In this document: one piece after another, positions 1 through 8,637 of the stretch
Numbering within the stretch: the stretch's first letter is position 1
Layout: each line of letters starts with the position of its first letter
NCBI GenBank assembly: GCA_002162695.1
Contig: MAAM01000004.1
Location: forward strand, 186,001-250,000
Origin: Cycloclasticus sp. 46_120_T64
GTDB taxonomy: Bacteria > Pseudomonadota > Gammaproteobacteria > Methylococcales > Cycloclasticaceae
DNA: 64,000 nt
Direction of reading: 5' to 3'
Position numbers and translations under genes: made by a program
The notes under the pieces: model-generated
The model's input: only the letters and a program-made list of their open reading frames with translations
Database searches by the model: none
Told to the model about the DNA's origin: nothing

Positions 1-324
1 GCGGACGTCCTTTTCTGCTTGTTTGGATTGTTTGAGATACCGGTACTGAATCGGCCGTATCTGACCATCGATGAGTTCAAATAGGCTGCTTTCGACCAGC
101 TTCTTCTGTTGAATAAACGATAATAGGCCGCTGTTGCGGGTGGTTGAGGTGAGCTGGTATCGATTATTGCCCAGCGCTTCAACGCTCAGTTCCACCCGGC
201 CAATTTCTAATTTATTATGTTGTAGCAGGTATTCAGCGTTGAATAAGGGGATTATTGGCTGATCGGCGAAAGCGGGCGATAGGCCGAGAATAAACAGTAG
301 CAGGAGGGCTGACAGTAGGCGCAT
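1..324 (-). CDS. DUF3108 domain protein, partial (C-terminus outside the window)
   Basis: An open frame runs on the minus strand from an ATG at 324 to the window edge, giving 108 codons with no stop. It begins MRLLSALLLLFILGLSPAFA, a typical signal peptide, followed by a mature part starting DQPIIPLFNAEYLL. The pattern of an N-terminal AEY segment, then IGRVELSVE and an L-S-F-I-Q segment, fits the periplasmic DUF3108 family. That family commonly lies just downstream of purN in Pseudomonas-like genomes, which matches here: the start codon is 9 bases after the purN stop, so it is probably cotranscribed with purMN. No biochemical function is known to me. The family assignment rests on short N-terminal similarity and position. 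Confidence 0.75.
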   Translation of the reverse strand, partial: MRLLSALLLLFILGLSPAFADQPIIPLFNAEYLLQHNKLEIGRVELSVEALGNNRYQLTSTTRNSGLLSFIQQKKLVESSLFELIDGQIRPIQYRYLKQSKQAEKDVR

Positions 325-333
325 CGAATGGGT

Positions 334-972
334 TTACATATAATCGATGACGACGGGGCCGCTCATTTTCTTCTGATCCATATACACCTCATGGCCCTTG
401 AGTTCGATACGACCTTCGGCTAGCCAGCTGATCGCGGTTGGGTAGATCAACTGCTCCTTGCTTTTGATGCGCAGCTCTAAGCTCTCGACGTTATCGCTAG
501 GGAGTACCGGTACTCGCGCTTGCAGCACCACAGGGCCACCATCGAGTTCGGTGTTTACAAAGTGTACGCTGCTGCCATGTAGGGGTTCACCATCATCCAT
601 TACCCGTTGGTGGGTGTACATGCCCTTATATTTTGGTAATAAGGAGGGGTGGATGTTGATCAGTTTGCCGTAATAATGGTTAACGAAGTCATCGCTCAGA
701 ATGCGCATGAAACCGGCTAAAACGATTAAGTCGGCTTGCTGTTGTTCGATCAGTTTTTTGAGTTCTAAGTCGAAGGCTTCACGCGAAGGAAAGGCGGTAT
801 GCTCGAGCACGTGGCTGTTTATACCGGCTTTTTGCGCACGCTCTAAACCCATTACATCGGCTTTATTGCTAATGACGGCGCAAATATCGGCCGGCAAATC
901 GGCGTCTATCATCGATTGTAAGGTGCTGCCTGAACCCGATAATAGAACGACGATGCGGTAGCGATTACTCAT
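334..972 (-). CDS. purN: Phosphoribosylglycinamide formyltransferase (GAR transformylase)
   Basis: This cytosolic enzyme transfers a formyl group from 10-formyl-tetrahydrofolate to GAR in the third step of purine synthesis. The 212-residue product has the usual PurN length. It shows the N-terminal phosphate loop VLLSGSGSTLQ (residues 9-19), the catalytic NIHPSLLP motif (Asn and His at about 106 and 108), the GSSVHFV segment and the catalytic Asp in TELDGG near residue 144. The loop has Thr where many homologues have Asn, which is a mild variation. It starts 5 bases after the purM stop, and a DUF3108 gene follows after 9 bases, so the three form one operon. Confidence 0.97.
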   Translation of the reverse strand: MSNRYRIVVLLSGSGSTLQSMIDADLPADICAVISNKADVMGLERAQKAGINSHVLEHTAFPSREAFDLELKKLIEQQQADLIVLAGFMRILSDDFVNHYYGKLINIHPSLLPKYKGMYTHQRVMDDGEPLHGSSVHFVNTELDGGPVVLQARVPVLPSDNVESLELRIKSKEQLIYPTAISWLAEGRIELKGHEVYMDQKKMSGPVVIDYM

Positions 973-977
973 GCGGC

Positions 978-2015
978 TTACAGGTAATTAACCACGGGTT
1001 CGCCTTCTGCGGCGGAGATGTCGCCAATAACAAAGGCTGATTCACCGCTGCTAGCGAGCTGCGCCAAGACGGCGTCGGTATCTTCTTTTGCTACGCAGAC
1101 GACCATGCCAATGCCACAGTTAAAGGTTTTTAGCATTTCTTCGTCGCTGATATTGCCTTCTTCTTGTAACCAGTCAAATAAAGCCGGTGTTGGCCAGCTG
1201 CCCAGTTTTACATTGGCAACGGTATTTTCTGGTAATACACGAGGGAGGTTTTCGGTAATGCCGCCACCGGTAATATGCGCTAAGGCGTGTACATCATGTT
1301 GGCTGATCAGCGCGAGTAATGATTTAACGTAAATACGGGTGGGTTCAAGCAAGAGCTCGGCGAGTGGTTTGCCGTCTAAGGTTTGTTCGAGGTCGTCTTG
1401 TAATTCGATCACCTTACGGATTAATGAATAACCGTTAGAGTGTGCGCCAGATGAAGCAAGGCCGATTAAGACGTCGCCGACGGCTACTTTGGAACCATCG
1501 ATAATAGCGTCTTTTTCAACGATGCCGACACTGAAACCGGCTAAATCGTAGTCTTCACCTTCGTACATGCCAGGCATTTCAGCGGTTTCGCCGCCCACTA
1601 AGGCTGCACCGGATAGTTCGCAACCTTTACCAATACCGGCGATTGCGTCACTAGCGATGTCGAGATCGAGTTTTCCGGTCGCGTAATAATCGAGGAAAAA
1701 TAGAGGTTCTGCGCCAGTGACGATAATATCGTTAACGCACATCGCCACTAAGTCGATGCCGATGGTGTCATGTTTGTTGAGCATCATCGCTAATTTGAGT
1801 TTGGTACCCACGCCATCGGTGCCGGAGACCAATACAGGTTTTTTGTAGCGATCTAAGGGCAGTTCAAATAATGAGCCGAAGCCACCCAGTCCTGACATAA
1901 CACCGGGTCGCTGAGTCCGTTTTGCGATGGGTTTAATTCGTTCTACGAGTTGAGCACCAGCATCAATATCAACACCAGCGTCTTTATAGCTTAGGCTATT
2001 TTTGGAATCACTCAC
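978..2015 (-). CDS. purM: Phosphoribosylformylglycinamidine cyclo-ligase (AIR synthetase)
   Basis: PurM closes the imidazole ring, converting FGAM and ATP to AIR in the fifth step of purine synthesis. The 345 residues match the family length. The start region [14 protein letters not shown], the [11 protein letters not shown] segment near residue 62, the [12 protein letters not shown] segment and the [15 protein letters not shown] motif are all hallmarks. The start codon is GTG at 2015; no nearer in-frame ATG keeps the conserved N-terminus. It is the first gene of purM-purN-DUF3108 and diverges from the DUF2066 operon. A perfect extended -10 on the minus strand lies about 30 bases upstream. 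Confidence 0.97.
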   Translation of the reverse strand: MSDSKNSLSYKDAGVDIDAGAQLVERIKPIAKRTQRPGVMSGLGGFGSLFELPLDRYKKPVLVSGTDGVGTKLKLAMMLNKHDTIGIDLVAMCVNDIIVTGAEPLFFLDYYATGKLDLDIASDAIAGIGKGCELSGAALVGGETAEMPGMYEGEDYDLAGFSVGIVEKDAIIDGSKVAVGDVLIGLASSGAHSNGYSLIRKVIELQDDLEQTLDGKPLAELLLEPTRIYVKSLLALISQHDVHALAHITGGGITENLPRVLPENTVANVKLGSWPTPALFDWLQEEGNISDEEMLKTFNCGIGMVVCVAKEDTDAVLAQLASSGESAFVIGDISAAEGEPVVNYL

Positions 2016-2045
2016 AATCGGCTCTATACGGTTATAAAAAAAAGG

Positions 2046-2054
2046 ATTATATCA
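2046..2054 (-). promoter_or_regulatory. Extended -10 promoter for purMN
   Basis: On the minus strand the sequence reads TGATATAAT, a perfect extended -10 (TG-N-TATAAT). It sits so that transcription would begin near 2040, leaving a leader of about 25 bases before the purM GTG at 2015. No good -35 box is seen, which is common for extended -10 promoters. Confidence 0.6.
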
Positions 2055-2064
2055 GTTGAGTTAA

Positions 2065-2093
2065 TTGTTAGCAGTAATAGGGCTAACTATATT
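2065..2093 (+). promoter_or_regulatory. Sigma-70 promoter for the DUF2066 operon
   Basis: TTGTTA (2065-2070) and TATATT (2088-2093) are separated by exactly 17 bases, a good sigma-70 arrangement with start near 2100. It settles the start of the downstream gene: an upstream in-frame TTG at 2065 lies inside the -35 box and would not be in the transcript. It is interleaved with the divergent purM promoter. Confidence 0.6.
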
Positions 2094-2136
2094 ATGCTAT
2101 AGCGATCTTTTACTAGTCGTTTGTTGGGTTTTTTTG

Positions 2137-3243
2137 ATGCGTTATTTAATCGCTTGTTTGTTGTTAATATTGAGTGCTTCTGCACAGGCAGTGCAGTTGG
2201 ATGGCCTATATAGCGCCTCGGTGCCGGTGGCTGATCAATCGCCAGCGGTACGCAAAGCGGCGATGGCTGAGGCCTTGAAAAAAGTCATTCAAAAAGTATC
2301 GGGAAGGCGTCAGCCAGTGGCTGAACCCTCGCTGCAAGCCGCCTTGTCAAATGTGAGCTCCTACGTCGAACAATTTCAATACCAGCGTGTAGAAGACGAG
2401 CTATCGGCTTACCGGCTGAGGGTGAGTTTTCAGAAAAGCGCATTGGATACGGTGTTACAGCAGTTTTCGGTGCCAGTCTGGGGCAGGAATAGGCCCGAAG
2501 TATTGCTTTGGTTGGCGCTAGATGATGGCTCTACGCGGTACCTATTAGGCGCAGAATCGACCCTTGATGCGGTGTTGCCGGCCGCCTCGGATGCGGGTCT
2601 GGCGATGACCCTGCCTTTATTAGATTTAGATGATCAGCGTGCCCTCGGTTTTAATGACGTTTGGGCGGGTTTTGCTGAGCAGGTATTAGCCGCGTCGCAG
2701 CGTTATGGCGTTAAACAAGTGATGCACGGGCGCTTATTAAAAATAGCGGACAATGAATGGCGTTTACGTGCGCGTTTGCTGAATGCGCATGAGCAATATC
2801 CAGAGTTTGAGCAGCAAGGTCGGATGGATGAGGTGTTGGCGGCGTTTTTTGCCACGACAGCCGAGCGTTTGGCTGATATTTATGCGCCGCGTGGGCTGAG
2901 CCAGCAGCGCCAATTAACGATGCACATCAGCGGGGTCAATGATTTGGCAAAGTTGGCTGAAGTTAGTGATTATTTGTCGTCTTTAGATCGGATTAAAACG
3001 GTCGAATGGCGGGCGATACAGGGCACAGAGCTTGAATTATTGTTGACGGTATCTGGCGATGTCTCGGTCTTGCAGGAGATTATTGCCTTGAATAAGGTGT
3101 TGTCGCTTGCCGCGACACCGTTATTTCCCGCGGAGAGCCCATCACAAGAGCTTAACGAGCAGGGTACTGTGCTGCAGCCGTCGGTATTACAGGGCGCTGC
3201 CGCTCGGTTAATACCGGAGGTGCTTTATTACCGAGCTGATTAA
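2137..3243 (+). CDS. DUF2066 domain-containing exported protein
   Basis: The 368-residue product starts at the ATG at 2137, giving the signal peptide MRYLIACLLLILSASAQA with a cleavage-like Ala-x-Ala. The longer frame back to 2065 would begin upstream of the likely transcription start. The early mature region has the DUF2066 hallmarks: LYSASVPVADQSPAVRKAAM and a following VIQKVSGRR. The rest is soluble and alpha/beta-like with no catalytic motif that I recognise. The family is conserved between purM and a CDP-alcohol phosphotransferase in Pseudomonas-like bacteria. Its function is not established. The stop codon directly abuts the next ATG, so the two are translationally coupled. Confidence 0.85.
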   Translation: MRYLIACLLLILSASAQAVQLDGLYSASVPVADQSPAVRKAAMAEALKKVIQKVSGRRQPVAEPSLQAALSNVSSYVEQFQYQRVEDELSAYRLRVSFQKSALDTVLQQFSVPVWGRNRPEVLLWLALDDGSTRYLLGAESTLDAVLPAASDAGLAMTLPLLDLDDQRALGFNDVWAGFAEQVLAASQRYGVKQVMHGRLLKIADNEWRLRARLLNAHEQYPEFEQQGRMDEVLAAFFATTAERLADIYAPRGLSQQRQLTMHISGVNDLAKLAEVSDYLSSLDRIKTVEWRAIQGTELELLLTVSGDVSVLQEIIALNKVLSLAATPLFPAESPSQELNEQGTVLQPSVLQGAAARLIPEVLYYRAD

Positions 3244-3810
3244 ATGACTCGTAAGGATATCCCCAATATTATCAGCGTGTTGAGGATGCTGCTGGTAGTG
3301 CCGATTGTGTATCTGCTACTGATTGAGGCTTATCAGTTCGCGTTATTACTGATCGTACTGGCCGGTCTGTCGGATGCGCTAGATGGTTTTTTGGCAAAAC
3401 GCTATGATTGGTCCAGCCCATTGGGCTCTTTTTTGGACCCCTTAGCGGATAAAATATTATTGGTGTGTTGTTTTCTGGTCTGTGTGTTTATTGGTTTAGT
3501 GCCGGCTTGGTTGTTCGTGCTCATCGTATTACGCGATTTGGTGGTGGCTCTGGGGGCCTTGTTATACCACTTGGCGATCGAAAAATTTCACGGTGAACCG
3601 CCTTTTTCGAGCAAGCTGAATACCGCGTTTCAGATTATTTATTTGGTGATGTTGATCGCGAGTCAAGGTACGATTCAATTACCAAACGATTGGCTGGAGT
3701 ATGCGGTGTATGTGGTTGCGCTGACCACCGCGATCAGTGGTCTGGAGTATGTTTGGACTTGGGGTATGCGGGCTTGGCGAATAAAAATAGAGGGCTATCG
3801 TGGGCAGTGA
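3244..3810 (+). CDS. CDP-alcohol phosphatidyltransferase family protein
   Basis: This is an inner-membrane enzyme of 188 residues with about five hydrophobic segments. It carries the family motif near residues 43-69: DALDGFLAKR, then SPLGSFLDPLADK, which fits D-x2-DG-x2-A-(K)R-x8-G-x3-D-x3-D with all four metal-binding Asp present. Such enzymes move a phosphatidyl group from CDP-diacylglycerol to an alcohol. The family includes PgsA (glycerol-3-phosphate) and CMP-forming cardiolipin synthases, and the motif alone does not tell which applies. The ATG follows the DUF2066 stop directly, and the end overlaps the AI-2E gene by 11 bases. Confidence 0.9.
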   Translation: MTRKDIPNIISVLRMLLVVPIVYLLLIEAYQFALLLIVLAGLSDALDGFLAKRYDWSSPLGSFLDPLADKILLVCCFLVCVFIGLVPAWLFVLIVLRDLVVALGALLYHLAIEKFHGEPPFSSKLNTAFQIIYLVMLIASQGTIQLPNDWLEYAVYVVALTTAISGLEYVWTWGMRAWRIKIEGYRGQ

Positions 3811-4849
3811 TAATAATAAATATTTATTGATAGTACTGGTGTTTTCCGGCTTGCTGTATAGCTTATCGGCGATTTTGATGCCTTTTTTAATGGCCTTATT
3901 ACTGGCTTATATTGGCGACCCCTTGGTAGACCGGTTGGAACGTTATAAGTGTTCGCGTACGGTGGCGGTGAGCGTGGTCTTTGTGGTTATTTTTTCATTA
4001 CTGGGGGGGGCGGTGGTTATTTTATTGCCCCTGCTTGAACAGCAAATATCGGTGTTGCTGGGAAAGGTGCCGGCGGTGATTGGATGGCTAAAACAAACAG
4101 CTTTGCCGTGGTTGCAGACCCGCTCCGTTGGTTTGGCGACGCTGGATGTTGAGACGCTGTCGCAAACCTTGCAAGATAATGTCGGTGGTGCGAGTAGTAT
4201 CGCGGCGAGTTTGTTACGCTCAATGAGTGCTTCGAGCATGGCGTTTATCGCGGTATTGGCCAATGTGCTATTAGTACCGGTGGTGACCTTTTACCTATTG
4301 CGTGACTGGGATCTGATGACGGCAAAAATTCATGATGCGATTCCACGTCGAATGGAACAAAAGGCCAGCCAGATCGTGAAGGACGTTGATGTGGTCTTAG
4401 GCGCCTTCTTTAAGGGGCAGATACTGGTGATGCTGTGCTTGGCGTTGCTTTATTTTATTGGTTTGAGCCTGCTCGGTTTAGAGTTTGCACTGTTAATTGC
4501 GCTGATTGCTGGGGTGGTGAGTTTTGTACCTTATTTGGGGCTGATTATCGGTTTGTTATTGGCGTGTCTGGCCTCGTTACTGCAATTGCATGATGTGAGC
4601 GGGATCTTATCGGTATTGCTGGTGTTTGGTACGGTGCAGGTGTTAGAGAGTGTGTTATTAACACCGGTATTGGTTGGCGATAAAATTGGCCTACACCCGG
4701 TGGCGGTTATTTTTGCGGTGATGGCTGGCGGGCAATTATTCGGTTTTAGTGGTGTTTTGTTAGCCTTACCGATTGCCGCGGTGTTGTTAGTTTTGTTAAA
4801 CCACGTGAATGACCGCTATAAAAATAGTCCGCTTTATAAGCAGGCATAA
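3800..4849 (+). CDS. AI-2E family transporter / PerM-like permease
   Basis: The 349-residue membrane protein starts at GTG 3800, inside the end of the preceding gene. It has the layout of the AI-2E (UPF0118/PerM) family: two N-terminal membrane segments (about 7-60), a soluble amphipathic stretch (65-150), and a cluster of five or six C-terminal segments including GVVSFVPYLGLIIGLLLA and GHPxG-like LVGDKIGLHPVAVIFAVMAG. Members include TqsA, an autoinducer-2 exporter, and several antiporter-like proteins, so the substrate cannot be read from sequence. It closes the DUF2066 operon, followed by a strong terminator. Confidence 0.88.
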   Translation: MGSDNNKYLLIVLVFSGLLYSLSAILMPFLMALLLAYIGDPLVDRLERYKCSRTVAVSVVFVVIFSLLGGAVVILLPLLEQQISVLLGKVPAVIGWLKQTALPWLQTRSVGLATLDVETLSQTLQDNVGGASSIAASLLRSMSASSMAFIAVLANVLLVPVVTFYLLRDWDLMTAKIHDAIPRRMEQKASQIVKDVDVVLGAFFKGQILVMLCLALLYFIGLSLLGLEFALLIALIAGVVSFVPYLGLIIGLLLACLASLLQLHDVSGILSVLLVFGTVQVLESVLLTPVLVGDKIGLHPVAVIFAVMAGGQLFGFSGVLLALPIAAVLLVLLNHVNDRYKNSPLYKQA

Positions 4850-4851
4850 AA

Positions 4852-4873
4852 AAAGGCGCTTTGCAGCGCCTTT
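4852..4873. terminator. Bidirectional intrinsic terminator between permease and sodB
   Basis: A 9-bp perfect stem (AAAGGCGCT / AGCGCCTTT) with a 4-base loop is flanked by A-rich sequence on the left and T-rich on the right. It can stop transcription in both directions between two convergent genes. Confidence 0.85.
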
Positions 4874-4891
4874 CTTATCGAGCGTAGTGAT

Positions 4892-5464
4892 CTACAGGTT
4901 TTGTGCAACAAAATCCCAGTTCACTAATGCCCAGAACTTGTCCATATAAACTGGACGAGCGTTACGACAATCGATGTAATAAGCGTGTTCCCAAACGTCA
5001 CAAGTCAATAACGGTGTTTTGCCATCGGTTAATGGGTTAGCGGCATTGCTTGTTTGTACGATTTCTAATTTGCCGTCGGCATTTTTAGCCAACCAGCACC
5101 AGCCAGCACCAAAAAGATTGACCGACTTATCGGTGAATTCTGCTTTAAACGCGTCCACTGAACCGAATGTATCATTGATAGCGGTTAATAAGTCGCCTGC
5201 AGGTTCGGTAGATTCTGGTGTTAGACAGTTCCAGTAAAAAGTGTGGTTCCAGATCTGCGCGCCATTGTTGAAGATAGGGCCAGATGCTTTTTTAATGATG
5301 TCTTCAAGGCTTGAGTTTTCAAACTCAGTACCTGGGATTAAACCGTTTAACTTAGTCACGTAAGTCGCGTGGTGTTTGCCGTGGTGAAATTCTAGAGTTT
5401 CTTGTGAAATATGTGGTTCTAATGCGTCGATAGCATAAGGTAGAGCAGGTAATTCATGAGTCAT
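4892..5464 (-). CDS. sodB: Iron superoxide dismutase
   Basis: This cytosolic enzyme converts superoxide to oxygen and hydrogen peroxide. At 190 residues it matches bacterial Fe-SOD. The metal ligands are all visible: His27 (EFHHGKHH), His74 (AQIWNHTFYW), Asp156 and His160 (CDVWEHAYY). Gln70 just before the second ligand is the outer-sphere residue typical of the iron type, where Mn enzymes place Gln elsewhere. The C-terminal NARPVYMDKFW is normal. It appears monocistronic: 160 bases separate it from mscS upstream and a terminator lies at its end. Confidence 0.97.
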   Translation of the reverse strand: MTHELPALPYAIDALEPHISQETLEFHHGKHHATYVTKLNGLIPGTEFENSSLEDIIKKASGPIFNNGAQIWNHTFYWNCLTPESTEPAGDLLTAINDTFGSVDAFKAEFTDKSVNLFGAGWCWLAKNADGKLEIVQTSNAANPLTDGKTPLLTCDVWEHAYYIDCRNARPVYMDKFWALVNWDFVAQNL

Positions 5465-5624
5465 GATTGAGCCTCTGGTTCGGTTGGTGCGCTAAGCGCT
5501 GAAATGATGCGTGGCAGAGCAAGCCGTTTGGCCCGCCCCGCCGTCTGTCGCATATACTAAAGTAAATGCTGAGTCGATTAAATAAAAATGGTTACTAATT
5601 CAGTTGCGCTGACCATGATCTAGC

Positions 5625-6461
5625 TCATGATTGCGTGCAGGCTGCGCCGTGTAGGTGAATATCTTGCTGCGGGTAGGGGATACTGATGCCCTCTTGATCG
5701 AACCGTAGTTTGATGTTCTCTAATAAGTCGAAGTGTACAGCCCAGTAATCGGCTGAGTTTACCCAAGGGCGAACCGCGAAATTGACGCTGCTATCGGCCA
5801 ATTCCAATAAACCCAAGGTCGGTGCGGGTTCTTTTAGGATGCGCGGTTCTTGCTGCATTAATTCGCTTAATACATTTTTTGCTTTTTTAATGTCGTCGTC
5901 ATAACCGATGCCAATGACGAGGTCGAGTCGTCGAGTAGGCTTGCTGGAGTAATTAACGATATTGTTGTTCATCAGGCTGGCATTGGGAATGATAATGGTT
6001 TTGTTGTCGCCCGTACGCAGAACGGTGTTGAATATATGTATTTCTTCCACAACCCCGGCTACTCCCGCGCCTTCGATGAAATCGCCTTGCTTGAACGGGC
6101 GGAAGATGATCATCAGTACACCCGCGGCGAAGTTTGACAAGGAGCCTTGTAGCGCTAAACCGATAGCTAAACCCGCGGCACCCAAAATGGCAATGAATGA
6201 GGTGGTTTGAATGCCGAGCTGGCCGAGTGCGGCGATGATGACGAAGGCGAGTAGTGCGGCATAAACCATATTACTGGTAAACGAAATAAGTATAGGGTCG
6301 GATTTTGCTTTGGTCATCGCCTTACCGATGCCTGACTTGATGAGACTGGCGAGTAGTTTACCGATAATGAATATCGCCAAGGCGGCGATCAGTTTTAGCC
6401 CATATACGGTGAGTATTTCTTGGATCTGTTGCTGTGTTTGTGCCGAAAATAATACGTCCAT
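5625..6461 (-). CDS. mscS: Small-conductance mechanosensitive channel, MscS family
   Basis: MscS channels open under membrane tension to release solutes after osmotic downshock. The 278 residues match E. coli MscS (286). Three N-terminal membrane helices are seen at about 20-45, 60-85 and 88-115. The pore helix is Gly/Ala-rich (AAGLAIGLALQGSLSNFAAG), followed by FRPFKQGDFI and the beta-domain start VVEEIHIFNTVLRT. The C-terminal alpha/beta cytoplasmic domain is complete. It follows hda after 75 bases on the same strand and may be cotranscribed or have its own promoter. Confidence 0.93.
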   Translation of the reverse strand: MDVLFSAQTQQQIQEILTVYGLKLIAALAIFIIGKLLASLIKSGIGKAMTKAKSDPILISFTSNMVYAALLAFVIIAALGQLGIQTTSFIAILGAAGLAIGLALQGSLSNFAAGVLMIIFRPFKQGDFIEGAGVAGVVEEIHIFNTVLRTGDNKTIIIPNASLMNNNIVNYSSKPTRRLDLVIGIGYDDDIKKAKNVLSELMQQEPRILKEPAPTLGLLELADSSVNFAVRPWVNSADYWAVHFDLLENIKLRFDQEGISIPYPQQDIHLHGAACTQS

Positions 6462-6536
6462 GTTGTGGTTGCTTCTTAGTGTTAGTTTTGAAGCCTGAAA
6501 GTATCTACAGCTAAGGGCTGGCTGGCAAGTTAGATG

Positions 6537-7220
6537 TTAGTCTTTTTTGAGTGTGTTTTTGATGAATGGGATGCTGAGTTTACGCTGTGCTACAAGGCTT
6601 GCTTGATTCAGTTGCTCCAGCTGTGACCATAAGCTAGGGAGGTCCCTAGGGTAGTGGCTGATCAGGTATTTGGCGTTGTCTTGGGTCAGTTCTAGTCCCA
6701 GTTTTAGTGCGTGGGCTTGTAGCGCCTTGATGGTGCCGACATCGGATAGCGGTTTTAAGTTCAACGGCAAACCGCTACATAAACGACTTTTTAAGTCGTT
6801 TAACTGTGCTTGGGATTGTTGTGGTGAGGCGTTGGAGCTGATCACTAAGCGCCCCTCGGCTTGGCGCAGCTGGTTGAATAAATTGAATAAGGCTTCTTCC
6901 CACTCGGCCTCGCCGTAGACCAGCTCGATGTCCTCGAGGCATACTAGGTCGATATTGCCCATGCCGTCGAGAATTTGCGGTGAAAATTTCTGCAATTCTT
7001 TTAGCGGTAAGTAGGCGGCAGTTTTACCCAGCTGGGTCTGATATTGACAGGTTGCCTGTAATAACTGGGTCTTACCGGTGCCGGCATCCCCCCAAAGGAA
7101 AATAAAAGGCTCAGAAGAGTTCTTTAAGGCGTCGACGATTAAGGCATTGTCGTCGGCAATGAAGCTGTCGAAATTAAAGTCTTCTTGTAAGCCTAGCGGC
7201 AGCGGAATTTGTTGCTGCAT
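6537..7220 (-). CDS. hda: DnaA regulatory inactivator Hda
   Basis: Hda binds the DNA polymerase sliding clamp and stimulates ATP hydrolysis by DnaA, preventing re-initiation of replication. The N-terminal QIPLPLGL (residues 4-11) is the clamp-binding motif of Hda. The AAA+ core has Walker A WGDAGTGKTQLL (about 43-54), a Walker B-like LVCLEDIE and a sensor ISSNASP. The length of 227 residues is normal, and there is no C-terminal DNA-binding domain, which separates it from DnaA. Its start overlaps the DUF2069 stop (TAATG), showing tight coupling. Confidence 0.95.
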   Translation of the reverse strand: MQQQIPLPLGLQEDFNFDSFIADDNALIVDALKNSSEPFIFLWGDAGTGKTQLLQATCQYQTQLGKTAAYLPLKELQKFSPQILDGMGNIDLVCLEDIELVYGEAEWEEALFNLFNQLRQAEGRLVISSNASPQQSQAQLNDLKSRLCSGLPLNLKPLSDVGTIKALQAHALKLGLELTQDNAKYLISHYPRDLPSLWSQLEQLNQASLVAQRKLSIPFIKNTLKKD

Positions 7221-7572
7221 TAAGGCTTGTTCAAACGACGAATATAGAGCGATGCGCTAAAAAACACGGTTAAGCTGATGATGATTTCAATGATGCCGAG
7301 CAGCCGAGTGTCGGGGCTGGCCATCGCTTCCGATACACCGTGAATGAAATATAATAGGCTCAAATAAGCCGCCCAATTAACCGGTTTATCCTTCCCGTGT
7401 AAAACGCCCATTAGCGGTAGCAGCAGGGGGACCACACAACAGATCAGCAGCAAGCCGATGGGGAATGTTTGTGGTGGCGCGAGCAGGGTTATCCAAGCGG
7501 TGATGAAAAAGATAAGGCTGAAGTAGCTTAAGAGTTGTAGCCAGTAGGCGACTTTTTTTCCGGGTAAGGTCA

Positions 7573-7573
<1 letters not shown>
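7220..7573 (-). CDS. DUF2069 membrane protein
   Basis: The start is placed at the ATG at 7573, which overlaps the wrbA stop as TAATG; a longer frame upstream would run inside wrbA. The 117-residue product has four predicted membrane segments (about 8-28, 33-52, 63-80 and 86-108). It contains WAAYLSLLYFIHGVSEA, typical of the DUF2069 family found next to hda or wrbA in gammaproteobacteria. No catalytic residues are recognised, and its function is unknown. Stop/start overlaps on both sides place it firmly in the arsC-wrbA-DUF2069-hda operon. Confidence 0.85.
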
Positions 7574-8166
<593 letters not shown>

Positions 8167-8514
8167 CTAGATAATATCCAGCACGCTTTCAGGAGGGCGG
8201 CCGATAGCGGCTTTACCGTTGGCTAACACGATAGGGCGCTCGATTAGAATAGGGTTACTGAGCATCGCGTCCAATAATTGTTCGTCGCTTAAGCTCTCTT
8301 CGGCTAAATTTAATTCTTTATAAATAGCTTCACCTTTACGCATGAGTTGGCGTGGGCTGAGTCCGAGCAGGCTCAATATCGATTCAAGCTCAGTCTTGCT
8401 AGGGGCTTGTTTTAGGTATTCAATAATTTCCGCTTGGACATTATTGTCGGCAAGTAACTGCAGGGTTTGGCGTGACTTACTGCAACGAGGGTTATGGAAA
8501 ATTTTAATGCTCAA
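8167..8514 (-). CDS. ArsC-family (YfgD-type) glutaredoxin-like reductase
   Basis: The 115-residue product has the ArsC fold, with the catalytic Cys in FHNPRCSKSRQTLQLL (Cys10). It also has LMRKGEAIYKEL and the Arg-containing IERPIVLANGKAAIGRPPE. This short form resembles YfgD, which neighbours hda in E. coli, more than the 141-residue plasmid ArsC arsenate reductase. Arsenate reduction is therefore possible but not certain. The start is TTG (8514), the only initiator that keeps the N-terminal strand SIKIFHNP. It is the first gene of the arsC-wrbA-DUF2069-hda operon and diverges from hldE. A TATAAT lies upstream on the minus strand at 8544-8549. Confidence 0.88.
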   Translation of the reverse strand: MSIKIFHNPRCSKSRQTLQLLADNNVQAEIIEYLKQAPSKTELESILSLLGLSPRQLMRKGEAIYKELNLAEESLSDEQLLDAMLSNPILIERPIVLANGKAAIGRPPESVLDII

Positions 8515-8543
8515 TGCTCTGTCCTGATAATTATTTTGCAGCG

Positions 8544-8549
8544 ATTATA
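8544..8549 (-). promoter_or_regulatory. -10 box for the arsC-wrbA-hda operon
   Basis: The minus strand reads TATAAT here, about 30 bases upstream of the TTG start at 8514. I see no convincing -35 hexamer at the proper distance, so this is a partial promoter call. Confidence 0.4.
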
Positions 8550-8597
8550 AATTATCTAATGATTTGCAGGGTGGCTTTTTCTGCATCGCGCCCCGCG

Positions 8598-8606
8598 TGA
8601 TATGAT
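8598..8606 (+). promoter_or_regulatory. Extended -10 promoter for hldE
   Basis: TGATATGAT fits an extended -10 (TG-N-TATGAT). Transcription would begin near 8613, downstream of the ATG pair at 8602-8607. This supports the hldE start at 8638 rather than the longer frame. Confidence 0.5.
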
Positions 8607-8637
8607 GCACGCCAGATCGTTGAACAGATATTTGAAG

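Noticed and set aside
2065-2136. Longer N-terminus for the DUF2066 protein starting at 2065
   Set aside because: The codon at 2065 lies in the -35 box of a good promoter, and the ATG at 2137 gives a clean signal peptide.
8602-8637. Longer hldE start at 8602
   Set aside because: This ATG falls within the -10 box; the start at 8638 aligns with known HldE.
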